Assembly: GCF_017573545.1 (NCBI RefSeq)
Contig: NZ_JAGEOK010000025.1
Location: 1-64,000, forward strand
Length of the DNA: 64,000 nucleotides
Source: Actinomadura nitritigenes
Lineage (GTDB): Bacteria; Actinomycetota; Actinomycetes; Streptosporangiales; Streptosporangiaceae
Reading direction: 5' to 3'
A model generated the notes under the pieces. It was not told the DNA's origin. It made no database searches and saw nothing but the letters and a program-made list of their open reading frames with translations. Below, piece after piece: positions 43,719 to 51,344 of the stretch. Each line of letters opens with the position of its first letter. The first letter of the stretch is position 1. The position numbers were made by a program, and so were the translations under genes.

Positions 43719-44078
43719 TCAGTCCTCGGGCTCGTCCACCGCCTCGTCGCGCTCGCCCGGCTCGGTCTGCTCGGCGACCCAGGCGAAGTAGTCCAGGCTG
43801 CCCGCCACCACCGGCGTCGCGATGATCTCCGGGGTGTCGTAGGAGTGCAGGTCGGTGATCAGGGTGGCGAGCTCGTCGAACCGGTCGGCGGTGGTCTTGA
43901 ACACCACCATCCACTCCTCGGCGGTCTCGATCTCGCCCTCCCACCAGTAGGTGCTCGCGATCGGGCCGACGAGCTGGGCGCACGCGGCGAGCCGTTCGGC
44001 GACCGCCGACCGGGCCAGCCCGGCCGCCTCGGACCGGGCGTCGGTGGTGGTCGTCACCTGCACGTAAGACTGCGCCAT
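43719..44078 (-). CDS. cutA: CutA-type divalent-cation tolerance protein
   Basis: 119 residues from ATG 44078. VQVTTTTDARSEAAGLARSAV, CAQLVGPIASTYWWEGEIE, EWMVVFKT and HSYDTPEIIATPV are the PII-like trimer motifs of CutA1. It has been linked to copper tolerance, although its molecular role remains unclear. It overlaps nothing and ends 45 bp from the ggt gene on the same strand, so co-transcription is possible. Confidence 0.94.
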   Translation of the reverse strand: MAQSYVQVTTTTDARSEAAGLARSAVAERLAACAQLVGPIASTYWWEGEIETAEEWMVVFKTTADRFDELATLITDLHSYDTPEIIATPVVAGSLDYFAWVAEQTEPGERDEAVDEPED

Positions 44079-44123
44079 GCCCCCACTACTTCCCGCTCGG
44101 GAGCCCCGCACGCCACCGCGGCG

Positions 44124-46001
44124 TCACGGGCGGGCCGGCCGCACGACCAGGGCGCTGCCGCCGCCGCGCCGGACCGGCTCGGCGACCGCCTGGACGAGCC
44201 CGGGCGCCAGGAACTCCAGCCCGGTGGCCGCGCCGATCACGCCCGCCGGCGGGCCCGGGAACACCTCCAGCCGGTGCCCGCGCGCCGCGAGCGCCTTGCC
44301 GTACCGGTCGATGAACGCCTGCTCGGCGAAGACCTGCGGGGTGTTGCGCTGGGTGGCGCGCGGCGCGGCCAGCGCGGTGGGCAGGTCCATGCCGAGGTCG
44401 ATCCGGTCCACCAGGATCTGCAGCACGGTCGTGATGATCGTCGACCCGCCGGGCGTGCCGAGCGCGAGCTTCGGCCGCCCGTCCTTGAGCACGATCGTCG
44501 GCGCGATGCTGCTGCGCGGCCGCTTGTGCGGGCCGGGCAGGTTCGGATCGGGCAGGCCGCCGGGCGCGGACGGCGCGAACGAGAAGTCCGTCAGCTCGTT
44601 GTTCAGCAGGAACCCGCGGCCGGGGACGGTGAGGGCGCTGCCGCCGAACTGCTCGATCGTGACGGTGTAGGAGGCGACGTTCCCCCACTTGTCGGCGACG
44701 ACGAGGTGGGTCGTCTGCGGTCCCTCGGCGGCCAGCACCCGGGTCTGGGTGCCGGACGGGACGCACGGCTGGTACCGGCCGTCCGGGCTGCCGGGCGGGA
44801 CGGGCGCGGCGGCGGCCTGGTCCGGCTTGATCAGGCAGGCGCGCTCGCGGGCGAACCCCTGGGACAGCAGCTCGTCCAGCGGCACCGTCACCTTGGCGGG
44901 GTCGCCGACGTAGGCGCCGCGGTCGGCGTAGGCGAGCTTCGACGCCTCCAGGTAGTAGTGCAGCGCGGTGACGGGGTCGCGCGGGTCGAGCCGGAAGTTC
45001 CCGAGGATGTTGAGCGCCTCGCCGACCGTGGAGCCCCCGGACGACGACGGCGGTTCGCCGTACACGTCGTACCCGCGGTAGGAGACGTGCGTGGGCTGCT
45101 TGGAAAGCGCCTTGTAGGCGGCCAGGTCGCTGGTCTTCATGACGCCCGGCCGGACCACGCGGGTCGCCTTCGGGTCGACCGGCGGCTTGGCGACGGTCTG
45201 GACGATCTCCTTGCCCAGTTCACCGTTGTAAAGCCAGCCGATGCCGTGCTTGGCGAGCTGCTTGTAGGTGTTGGCGAGGTCGGGGTTCCTGAACACCGAC
45301 CCGACGACGGGGAGCTTCCCGCCGGGCAGGAACAGCTCCCGGGTCGGGACGATGTCGCGGAAGCGCGCCTCGTTCGTCGCGGTCTGGTCGTAGAACTCCT
45401 GGTCCACCACGAACCCGTGCTCTGCGGTCTTGATCGCGGGTTGCAGCAGCGCGCCCAGCTTGCGGGTGCCGAACCGGCGCAGCGCGAGGTCCCACTGGGC
45501 GAGGGTGCCGGGCACGCCGACGCTGAGCCCGCTGGTGACGGCGTCGGCGAAGGAGAGCGGCTTGCCCGTCTCCGGGTCGACGAAGTAGTCCTCCTTCATC
45601 GACGCCGGGCCGAACTCGCGGCCGTCCAGCGCGTACACCTGGCGGGTCTTCGCGTTGTAGTACGTCATGTAGCCGCCGCCGCCGATGGCCGACACGTACG
45701 GCTCGGTGACGCCGAGGGTCGCGCCCGCCGCGACGGCGGCGTCCATCGCGTTGCCGCCCCGCTTGAGGATCTCCAGGGCGGCGCGGCTCGCGTCCGGGTC
45801 GACGGTGGAGACGGCGCCGCCGTAGCCGGTCGCGACGGGCTGCTTGGCCGGCGGGCTCTGCCCGGCCGGCGCGGCCGGAGCGGGCGGCGCCGCCGAGGCG
45901 GCCGCGGGGGCGGCCAGCGCGGCGGTGAGGGCGAGGGCGGCGGCGAACGCCGTGCGGCGGACGGTTCCGGAGGGCGAGGAGCGCTGTGCTGGGCGGGACA
46001 C
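44124..46001 (-). CDS. ggt: Gamma-glutamyltransferase (secreted)
   Basis: 625 residues from GTG 46001 with a perfect GGAGG. A signal peptide (about 1-36, cut near AASAA) sends it out of the cell. The precursor cleaves itself before T430 (GPQTTHLVVADKWGN), giving a large subunit of about 39 kDa and a small catalytic subunit of about 20 kDa whose new N-terminal Thr is the nucleophile. GGNAMDAAVAAGATLGVTEP, SIAPTIVLKDGRP and LGTPGGSTIITT, which contains the gamma-glutamyl-binding Gly pair, are conserved. It breaks down glutathione and other gamma-glutamyl compounds. Confidence 0.95.
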   Translation of the reverse strand: MSRPAQRSSPSGTVRRTAFAAALALTAALAAPAAASAAPPAPAAPAGQSPPAKQPVATGYGGAVSTVDPDASRAALEILKRGGNAMDAAVAAGATLGVTEPYVSAIGGGGYMTYYNAKTRQVYALDGREFGPASMKEDYFVDPETGKPLSFADAVTSGLSVGVPGTLAQWDLALRRFGTRKLGALLQPAIKTAEHGFVVDQEFYDQTATNEARFRDIVPTRELFLPGGKLPVVGSVFRNPDLANTYKQLAKHGIGWLYNGELGKEIVQTVAKPPVDPKATRVVRPGVMKTSDLAAYKALSKQPTHVSYRGYDVYGEPPSSSGGSTVGEALNILGNFRLDPRDPVTALHYYLEASKLAYADRGAYVGDPAKVTVPLDELLSQGFARERACLIKPDQAAAAPVPPGSPDGRYQPCVPSGTQTRVLAAEGPQTTHLVVADKWGNVASYTVTIEQFGGSALTVPGRGFLLNNELTDFSFAPSAPGGLPDPNLPGPHKRPRSSIAPTIVLKDGRPKLALGTPGGSTIITTVLQILVDRIDLGMDLPTALAAPRATQRNTPQVFAEQAFIDRYGKALAARGHRLEVFPGPPAGVIGAATGLEFLAPGLVQAVAEPVRRGGGSALVVRPARP

Positions 46002-46354
46002 CGAACCTCCTGTGGGACGCGGCGTCCCTACGGTGTCACCGATCTTCGTCGATTGCCACCGTCCGCACCGGCCGACCCCGGCCGCCGGCGGCTCTCCGGC
46101 CGAAAGCGCTTTCCTTCGGAATGGCGGCATTCGTGGGAACGGTCCACCGGAAATCCGGTCCCGTATCCGCCTCTCACCTGCGGCTCCTTCCGCCATACTG
46201 GCGAACCGTGGTTTGGCAGCATCCGACAACAGACCCCTGACGGCAATCCGCTGGAAAACGGTGTGCTTTATGGTCATCCTGGTGAATTCTTAGGGACTTC
46301 GACCACACCGTCTCTCGCGATCAGCGGCGCGGGTTCGGGCCAGGGGGGATACCT
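46002..46354. promoter_or_regulatory. 353-bp divergent region between ggt and the APC permease
   Basis: No gene is seen. Two palindromes stand out: GAAAGCGCTTTC at 46102-46113, a perfect 12-mer resembling LacI/GalR-family operators, and ACCGGA-aa-TCCGGT at 46146-46159. The part nearest the permease (46230-46310) is AT-richer and probably holds its promoter. Confidence 0.45.
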
Positions 46355-48292
46355 ATGACCTGGGACGTCCGCATGCGCAACAACATGTTCCGCCGGCTGC
46401 CGGTGGAGCAGGCGACCGGCCGGCTGTACGGCGGCCGGCACCGGCTCCGCGTCGTGTACCGGACCCGGGACCTGATCGTGCTCGGGCTCGGCGTGATGAT
46501 CGGCTCCGGCATCTTCAAGATCTCCGGTGAGCAGGCCGCGACCACCGCCGGCCCGTCGGTGATCGTCTCCTTCCTGATCGCCGGCGGCGTCTGCCTCCTC
46601 GCCGCGCTGTCCTACGCGGAGCTGTCGTCGATCGTCCCGGTCGCGGGCAGCGCCTACTCCTTCAGCTACGTCGCGTTCGGCGAGATCTGGGCGTGGGTGG
46701 TCGGCTGGGCGCTGGTGCTGGAGCTGCTGCTCGCCGCGTCGGTCGTGGCGCGGGCCTGGTCGCTGTACGCCGCGCAGGCCCTCGCGGACTTCGCCGTGCC
46801 CGTGCCGTCCTGGCTCGCCGGGATCATCGGGCAGGAGAAGGGGTTCGACCTGTTCGCGTTCGGCATCCTGGTGCTGCTGATCACCATGCTGGCCACCGGC
46901 AGCCGGATGAGCCTGCGCAGCCTGTGGTTCATGGTGATGGCCAAGCTGATCGTGATCGGGCTGGTCGTCGCGACCGGGCTGAAGTTCTTCCACGCCGGCA
47001 ACCTCACCCCGTTCGTGCCGCCCGCGCGGCCCGCGCCCGACGGCGCGGCGACCGTGCTGGACGCGGTGCTCGGCGCGGTCACCGGCAGCAAGCCGGAGGT
47101 GTTCGGGATCTGGGGGGTCTTCGCCGCCGCGCCCGCGATCGCGTTCGCCTACATCGGCTTCGACCTGATCGCGACCGCGTCCGAGGAGACCGACGACGCG
47201 CCCCGCAAGGTGCCGCGCGGCATGCTGACCAGCCTCGCGATCGCCGTCGTGCTGTACGTCGCGGTCGCCGTCGCCATGGTCGGCATGGTCTCCACCGACC
47301 GGCTCGACCCCGCCAAGCCGCTGCTGGCGACCGCGTTCGGCCTCGTCGGCGCGGACTCCATGGGCGAGATCATCGACATCGGCGCGGTGCTGGCGCTGAC
47401 CACCGTGATCCTGGTGGTGCTGATCAGCCTGACCCGGGTGGTGTTCTCCATGGCCCGGGACGGCCTGCTGCCCCGCCCGATCGCCGGGATGAGCCGGTTC
47501 CGGGTGCCGTCGCGGGCCACGCTGGTCGCGGGCGGCGCCGCGGTCGTGATGTCGCAGAGCGTCAACGTGCTCACGCTGGAGCAGATGGTCGTGATCGGGA
47601 CGCTGTTCGCGTTCCTGTTCGTCTCGGCGGGCGTGCTGGCGCTGCGCCGCGACCGCCCCGACCTGCACCGCCCGTTCCGCGTCCCGGCCGCGCCGGTCAC
47701 CGCCGTCGCCACGATCCTCGCGACCGGCTGGCTGATGCTGAACCTGAAGGTGCAGACGTGGGGGTACTTCACCGTCTGGATGGTCGCGGGCATCGCGATC
47801 TACCTCGTGTACGGCCGCCGCAAGAGCCAGATGAAGCTGCTGCTGGACGCGCCGCCGCCCGGGGGCCGGGCCGCCGCGCGGAGGGACGCGCCGCCGCCCG
47901 GCGTGGCGCCCCTGGACGCGTCCTTCGCCGGGCCGTTCGCCGGGTCCTCGCCCGGCGGCGGGTTCCCGGCGCCGCCCCCCGGTCCGTACCGGACCGGTTC
48001 GCGGCCGAACGTCCCCGCGCCGGAGAGCCCCTACCCGACCGGCCGGTACTCGGTGGGACGCAGGCCGATCGGCCAGAACGCCGCCGATCCCCATCAGCGA
48101 GACCCCTACGGGCGCGAGCGCCCCGAGCGCGAGCCGTACGCGCGGGGCGGGCCCGGCCAGGGGCGGCCCGCGCGGGAGGACGCGGCGGACGGGCCGGCCG
48201 ATCCGTACGCGCTCGACCCCGGGGTGCCGGACCCCTTCGCGTCCGGGCCGCACGAGGAGCCGCCCTACCCGGGCGGGCGCCACCGCCGCTGA
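46355..48292 (+). CDS. APC-family amino-acid permease with long proline-rich tail
   Basis: 645 residues; ATG 46355 has AGGGGGGA. Twelve membrane helices fill about 35-490. LGVMIGSGIFKISGEQAA is the substrate-binding broken helix 1 of cationic amino-acid/polyamine transporters, with VPVAGSAYSFSYVAFGE, FDLIATASEETDDAPRKVPRG and RVVFSMARDGLLP. The last 140 residues are a disordered Pro/Gly/Arg/Tyr-rich cytoplasmic tail, unusual in length, which could be an interaction region. Substrate unknown, likely a basic amino acid. Confidence 0.9.
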   Translation: MTWDVRMRNNMFRRLPVEQATGRLYGGRHRLRVVYRTRDLIVLGLGVMIGSGIFKISGEQAATTAGPSVIVSFLIAGGVCLLAALSYAELSSIVPVAGSAYSFSYVAFGEIWAWVVGWALVLELLLAASVVARAWSLYAAQALADFAVPVPSWLAGIIGQEKGFDLFAFGILVLLITMLATGSRMSLRSLWFMVMAKLIVIGLVVATGLKFFHAGNLTPFVPPARPAPDGAATVLDAVLGAVTGSKPEVFGIWGVFAAAPAIAFAYIGFDLIATASEETDDAPRKVPRGMLTSLAIAVVLYVAVAVAMVGMVSTDRLDPAKPLLATAFGLVGADSMGEIIDIGAVLALTTVILVVLISLTRVVFSMARDGLLPRPIAGMSRFRVPSRATLVAGGAAVVMSQSVNVLTLEQMVVIGTLFAFLFVSAGVLALRRDRPDLHRPFRVPAAPVTAVATILATGWLMLNLKVQTWGYFTVWMVAGIAIYLVYGRRKSQMKLLLDAPPPGGRAAARRDAPPPGVAPLDASFAGPFAGSSPGGGFPAPPPGPYRTGSRPNVPAPESPYPTGRYSVGRRPIGQNAADPHQRDPYGRERPEREPYARGGPGQGRPAREDAADGPADPYALDPGVPDPFASGPHEEPPYPGGRHRR

Positions 48293-48391
48293 CGAACGCC
48301 CCTGAGCGCCGTTTCCCCAGGTGGGAGGCGGCGCTCTGCGCTTGTGCGGAGAACCGGGGTGGACAGAACGCCGCACTCCGGGTTATGTTCT

Positions 48392-48440
48392 TCTCATATC
48401 GAGATGAACTCACTCTGAGATTTACTCGGATCGAGACCAT
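48392..48440 (+). promoter_or_regulatory. AT-rich promoter/operator block before the Nudix regulator gene
   Basis: The block contains TCTC-atatc-GAGA (48392-48404), CTCA-ctc-TGAG (48409-48419) and a later ACTCGGATCGAGA. Repeated CTC/GAG half-sites and the sharp local AT content suggest a promoter with autogenous operators for the Nudix regulator. Confidence 0.4.
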
Positions 48441-48452
48441 GGAGAGGCGCGG

Positions 48453-49277
48453 ATGTCCCCGGAACCGATGCGCGACGAGAGCGAGTTCCTCGCGAGCTAC
48501 GACCCGCGCGCCTACGACCCCGTCGCCGTGACCGTGGACGTCGTCGCCCTCACCATCCGGGACGGCGCGCTGCACGTCCTGCTCGTGCGCCGCGGCGGCG
48601 CGCCGTTCGCGGGCATGTGGGCGCTGCCCGGCGGGTTCGTCCACGCGGGCGGCAGGCGCGAGGCCGAGGACCTGCCGGACGCCGCCGTCCGCGAGCTGGC
48701 CGAGGAGACCGGCCTGAGCGGGAAGGACGGCGCGCTCGGGCGCGTCCACCTGGAGCAGCTCGGGACCTACGGCGCCCCCGGCCGCGACCCGCGCATGCGG
48801 ATCATCTCGGTCGCCTACCTGGCGTTCGCGCCCGAGCTCCCCGACCCGGAGGCGGGCGGCGACGCCGCCGACGCGGCCTGGGTCCCGGTGGGCGCGCTCG
48901 GCCTGACCGAGTCAGGCGACCAGCGGCCCGGCACCACCCGGCGGCTCGCGTTCGACCACGCGCGGATCCTCTCCGACGGCCTGGAGCGGGCCCGCGGCAA
49001 GCTCGAGTACACCCCGCTCGCCACGGCGTTCTGCGGCGACGAGTTCACCATCCCCGAGCTGCGCGCCGTCTACGAGGCGGTCTGGGGCGAGGAGCTGCAC
49101 GCCGGCAACTTCCACCGGAAGGTGCTGTCGGTGCCCGGCTTCGTGGAGAGCACCGGCGCCACGTCCGACCGGGGCGGCCGGCGCGGCGGGCCCCGCCCCC
49201 GCCTCTACCGCGCGGGCGACGCCCGCCTCCTGCACCCCGCACTGCTGCGGCCCGGCCGCGAGGAAGAGATCAGGTGA
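48453..49277 (+). CDS. NrtR-like regulator: Nudix domain plus winged helix
   Basis: 274 residues. The Nudix domain (about 20-165) keeps a complete catalytic box (G-x5-E-x7-RELAEETGL) around residues 68-90, so hydrolysis of ADP-ribose or a related compound is possible. The C-terminal part (about 185-260) is the NrtR winged helix, with FTIPELRAVYEAVWGEE, NFHRKVLSVPGF and RPRLYRA. NrtR proteins repress NAD-related operons and leave DNA on binding ADP-ribose. Here the gene leads a tight cluster without any NAD-synthesis gene; the next start is only 7 bp away. Confidence 0.9.
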   Translation: MSPEPMRDESEFLASYDPRAYDPVAVTVDVVALTIRDGALHVLLVRRGGAPFAGMWALPGGFVHAGGRREAEDLPDAAVRELAEETGLSGKDGALGRVHLEQLGTYGAPGRDPRMRIISVAYLAFAPELPDPEAGGDAADAAWVPVGALGLTESGDQRPGTTRRLAFDHARILSDGLERARGKLEYTPLATAFCGDEFTIPELRAVYEAVWGEELHAGNFHRKVLSVPGFVESTGATSDRGGRRGGPRPRLYRAGDARLLHPALLRPGREEEIR

Positions 49278-49284
49278 TACCCCG

Positions 49285-50331
49285 ATGACCAGGCATGACG
49301 GGAGCACCCGTGACCTCGACGACGCGCTGGCCCGGCTGGACCGCGCCCGCGTCCCCGCCGACCTGTTCGGCGACGACGCCGCCGAGGCGGCGCGCCGGTA
49401 CCGGCGGCTCGTCCGGCTCGTCCACCCGGACGCGACCGGCGGCCGCACCCGCGACGCGTTCGTCCGGCTGAACGCGCTGTGGCGGACCTACAACCGGTCC
49501 GACCCGGCCGTCCTCACCACCCGCCGGCACTCCTACCGCATCGCCGGCGATCCCGTCTCCGGCGACCTCGCCCGGCTCTACCGGGCCGCCGCGGACACCC
49601 GGCCCGGCGAGGTGCTGCTGAAGATGCCGCGCGACCCCCGCGACGGCGACCTGCTCGAACGCGAGGCCGTCGCGCTGCGCCAGCTCCCCAAGGACGGCGA
49701 CGGGCGCTTCCTGCCGTACGTGCCGTACCTCGTCGAGTCGTTCCGCCACAAGGACGCCGCGACGGGGACGCAGCGGCAGGCGAACGCGATCGCCGCCCTC
49801 GACGGCTTCCGCACCCTGGCCGAGGTCAAGGCCGCCTTCCCCGGCGGCGTCGACCCGCGCGACGCCGCGTGGATGTGGCGGCGGCTGCTGGTCGGGCTGG
49901 GGTTCGCGCACCGCGCGGGCGTCCTGCACGGCGCGGTGCTGCCCGACCACGTCATGATCCACCCGGAGGAGCACGGGCTGGTCCTGGTCGACTGGTGCTA
50001 CTCCGTCCCCGGCTGCTACGCGCACGCCGACCCGTCCGGGCGCGTCCCCGCCCTGGTGGAGCGGTACCGCGACTGGTACCCGCCCGAGGTGCCGGCGCGG
50101 CGGCCCGCCAGCGAGGCCACCGACCTCTACATGGCCACCCGGTGCATGACCGACCTGATGGGCGAGCGGGCGCCCAAGGCGATGCGCATGTTCGCGCGCG
50201 GCTGCCTGCTGTCCGCGCAGAACCGCCGCCCCCGCGACGCCTGGCGGCTGCTGGGCGAGCTCGACGAGCTGCTCGAACGGCTCTACGGCCCACGGCGGTT
50301 CCGCCCCTTCCACCTGCCCGTCGCCCACTGA
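49285..50331 (+). CDS. J-domain protein fused to a kinase-fold (pseudokinase-like) domain
   Basis: 348 residues. Residues about 8-72 form a J-domain-like hairpin with the HPD motif at 47-49 (YRRLVRLVHPDATGG, then AFVRLNALWRTYN). Residues about 80-345 have a kinase/APH-like fold: a possible lysine strand in GEVLLKMPRD, and a catalytic-loop equivalent H215-G-A217 (VLHGAVLPDHVMI) where the Asp is replaced by Ala, then D236 (LVLVDWCYS) at the DFG position. So it may bind nucleotide but looks catalytically crippled. It could be a chaperone-linked sensor or scaffold for the neighbouring vWA and PurA-like proteins. Confidence 0.78.
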   Translation: MTRHDGSTRDLDDALARLDRARVPADLFGDDAAEAARRYRRLVRLVHPDATGGRTRDAFVRLNALWRTYNRSDPAVLTTRRHSYRIAGDPVSGDLARLYRAAADTRPGEVLLKMPRDPRDGDLLEREAVALRQLPKDGDGRFLPYVPYLVESFRHKDAATGTQRQANAIAALDGFRTLAEVKAAFPGGVDPRDAAWMWRRLLVGLGFAHRAGVLHGAVLPDHVMIHPEEHGLVLVDWCYSVPGCYAHADPSGRVPALVERYRDWYPPEVPARRPASEATDLYMATRCMTDLMGERAPKAMRMFARGCLLSAQNRRPRDAWRLLGELDELLERLYGPRRFRPFHLPVAH

Positions 50332-50343
50332 AGGAGAAGACCC

Positions 50344-51315
50344 ATGGGAAGCGGAAACTGGTCCACCGACGTCTACGCGGCGCGCGCGAGCTACCGCGCG
50401 TCCACCGGCTCCAGCGCGTTCGCCTACAGCGACGGCGGCGCCACCGCCGTCCACGCCGACCTCGACCCGAAGGGCGTGACGGTCCGGGAGAGCCGCGACT
50501 CCGACGACCACCCCGAGTCTCTGGCGATCGGCGTCCTGTTCGACGTCACCGGCTCGATGGGCGGCGTGCCTCGCACCCTGCAGACCAAGCTGCCCGACCT
50601 GCTCGGCCTGCTGCTGCGCAAGGGGTACGTCGAGCACCCGCACATCCTGTTCGGCGCGGTCGGCGACGCGACCTGCGACCGGGCGCCGCTCCAGATCGGC
50701 CAGTTCGAGGCCGACAACCGGATGGACGACGACCTCGGCAAGATCCTGCTGGAGGGCGGGGGCGGCGGCCAGATGCGCGAGTCCTACGAGCTGGCCATGT
50801 ACTTCATGGCGCGGCACACCGCGATCGACTGCTTCGAGAAGCGCGGCAAGCGCGGCTACCTGTTCATGATCGGCGACGAGCTGGCCTACCCGAAGACCAA
50901 GCGCCGGGAGGTCGCCAAGGTCGTCGGCGACGACCTGGAGCGCGACCTGCCGATCGAGGACGTGCTGCGCGAGCTCCAGCGGATGTACGAGGTGTACTTC
51001 ATCATCCCCGAGGGCGCCTACCACTCCGGCAGCCGCGAGCTGAAGGACTTCTGGCAGGGCCTGCTCGGCCAGCACGTCCTCTACCTGGACGACCTCGACG
51101 CCGTCTGCGAGACGATCGCGCTGACCGTCGGGCTCGCCGAGGACGCCATCGACCTGGACGAGGGCCTGGAGCACCTGGCCGAGGCCGGCTCGGACGCGGG
51201 CGCGTCGGTGTCGCGGGCGCTGGCCCGGCTGGACGCGTCCCGCGCGCCCGTCGCGGTGTCGGCGACGCCGCCCGGCCTGGACGCCTCCGGGCCGTCCGGG
51301 ACGACGCGGCTCTGA
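50344..51315 (+). CDS. von Willebrand A-domain protein with MIDAS motif
   Basis: 323 residues; AGGAG lies before the ATG, 12 bp from the preceding stop. The vWA core spans about 58-250: D67-V-T-G-S71 (GVLFDVTGSMGG) is a MIDAS metal site that usually binds Mg and a ligand carboxylate. HILFGAVGDATCD and RGYLFMIGDELAYPKTKRREV continue the fold. A variable C-terminal tail is Ala/Asp-rich. Such proteins typically act as adaptors in multiprotein complexes; the gene's place between the J/pseudokinase and PurA-like genes suggests it bridges them. Confidence 0.82.
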   Translation: MGSGNWSTDVYAARASYRASTGSSAFAYSDGGATAVHADLDPKGVTVRESRDSDDHPESLAIGVLFDVTGSMGGVPRTLQTKLPDLLGLLLRKGYVEHPHILFGAVGDATCDRAPLQIGQFEADNRMDDDLGKILLEGGGGGQMRESYELAMYFMARHTAIDCFEKRGKRGYLFMIGDELAYPKTKRREVAKVVGDDLERDLPIEDVLRELQRMYEVYFIIPEGAYHSGSRELKDFWQGLLGQHVLYLDDLDAVCETIALTVGLAEDAIDLDEGLEHLAEAGSDAGASVSRALARLDASRAPVAVSATPPGLDASGPSGTTRL

Positions 51316-51344
51316 GGCCCCGCACGGGAGAGGAGAGCACCGCG

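Noticed and set aside
43617..46358. 913-codon plus-strand open frame
   Set aside because: Antisense to cutA and ggt, with no recognisable protein motif.
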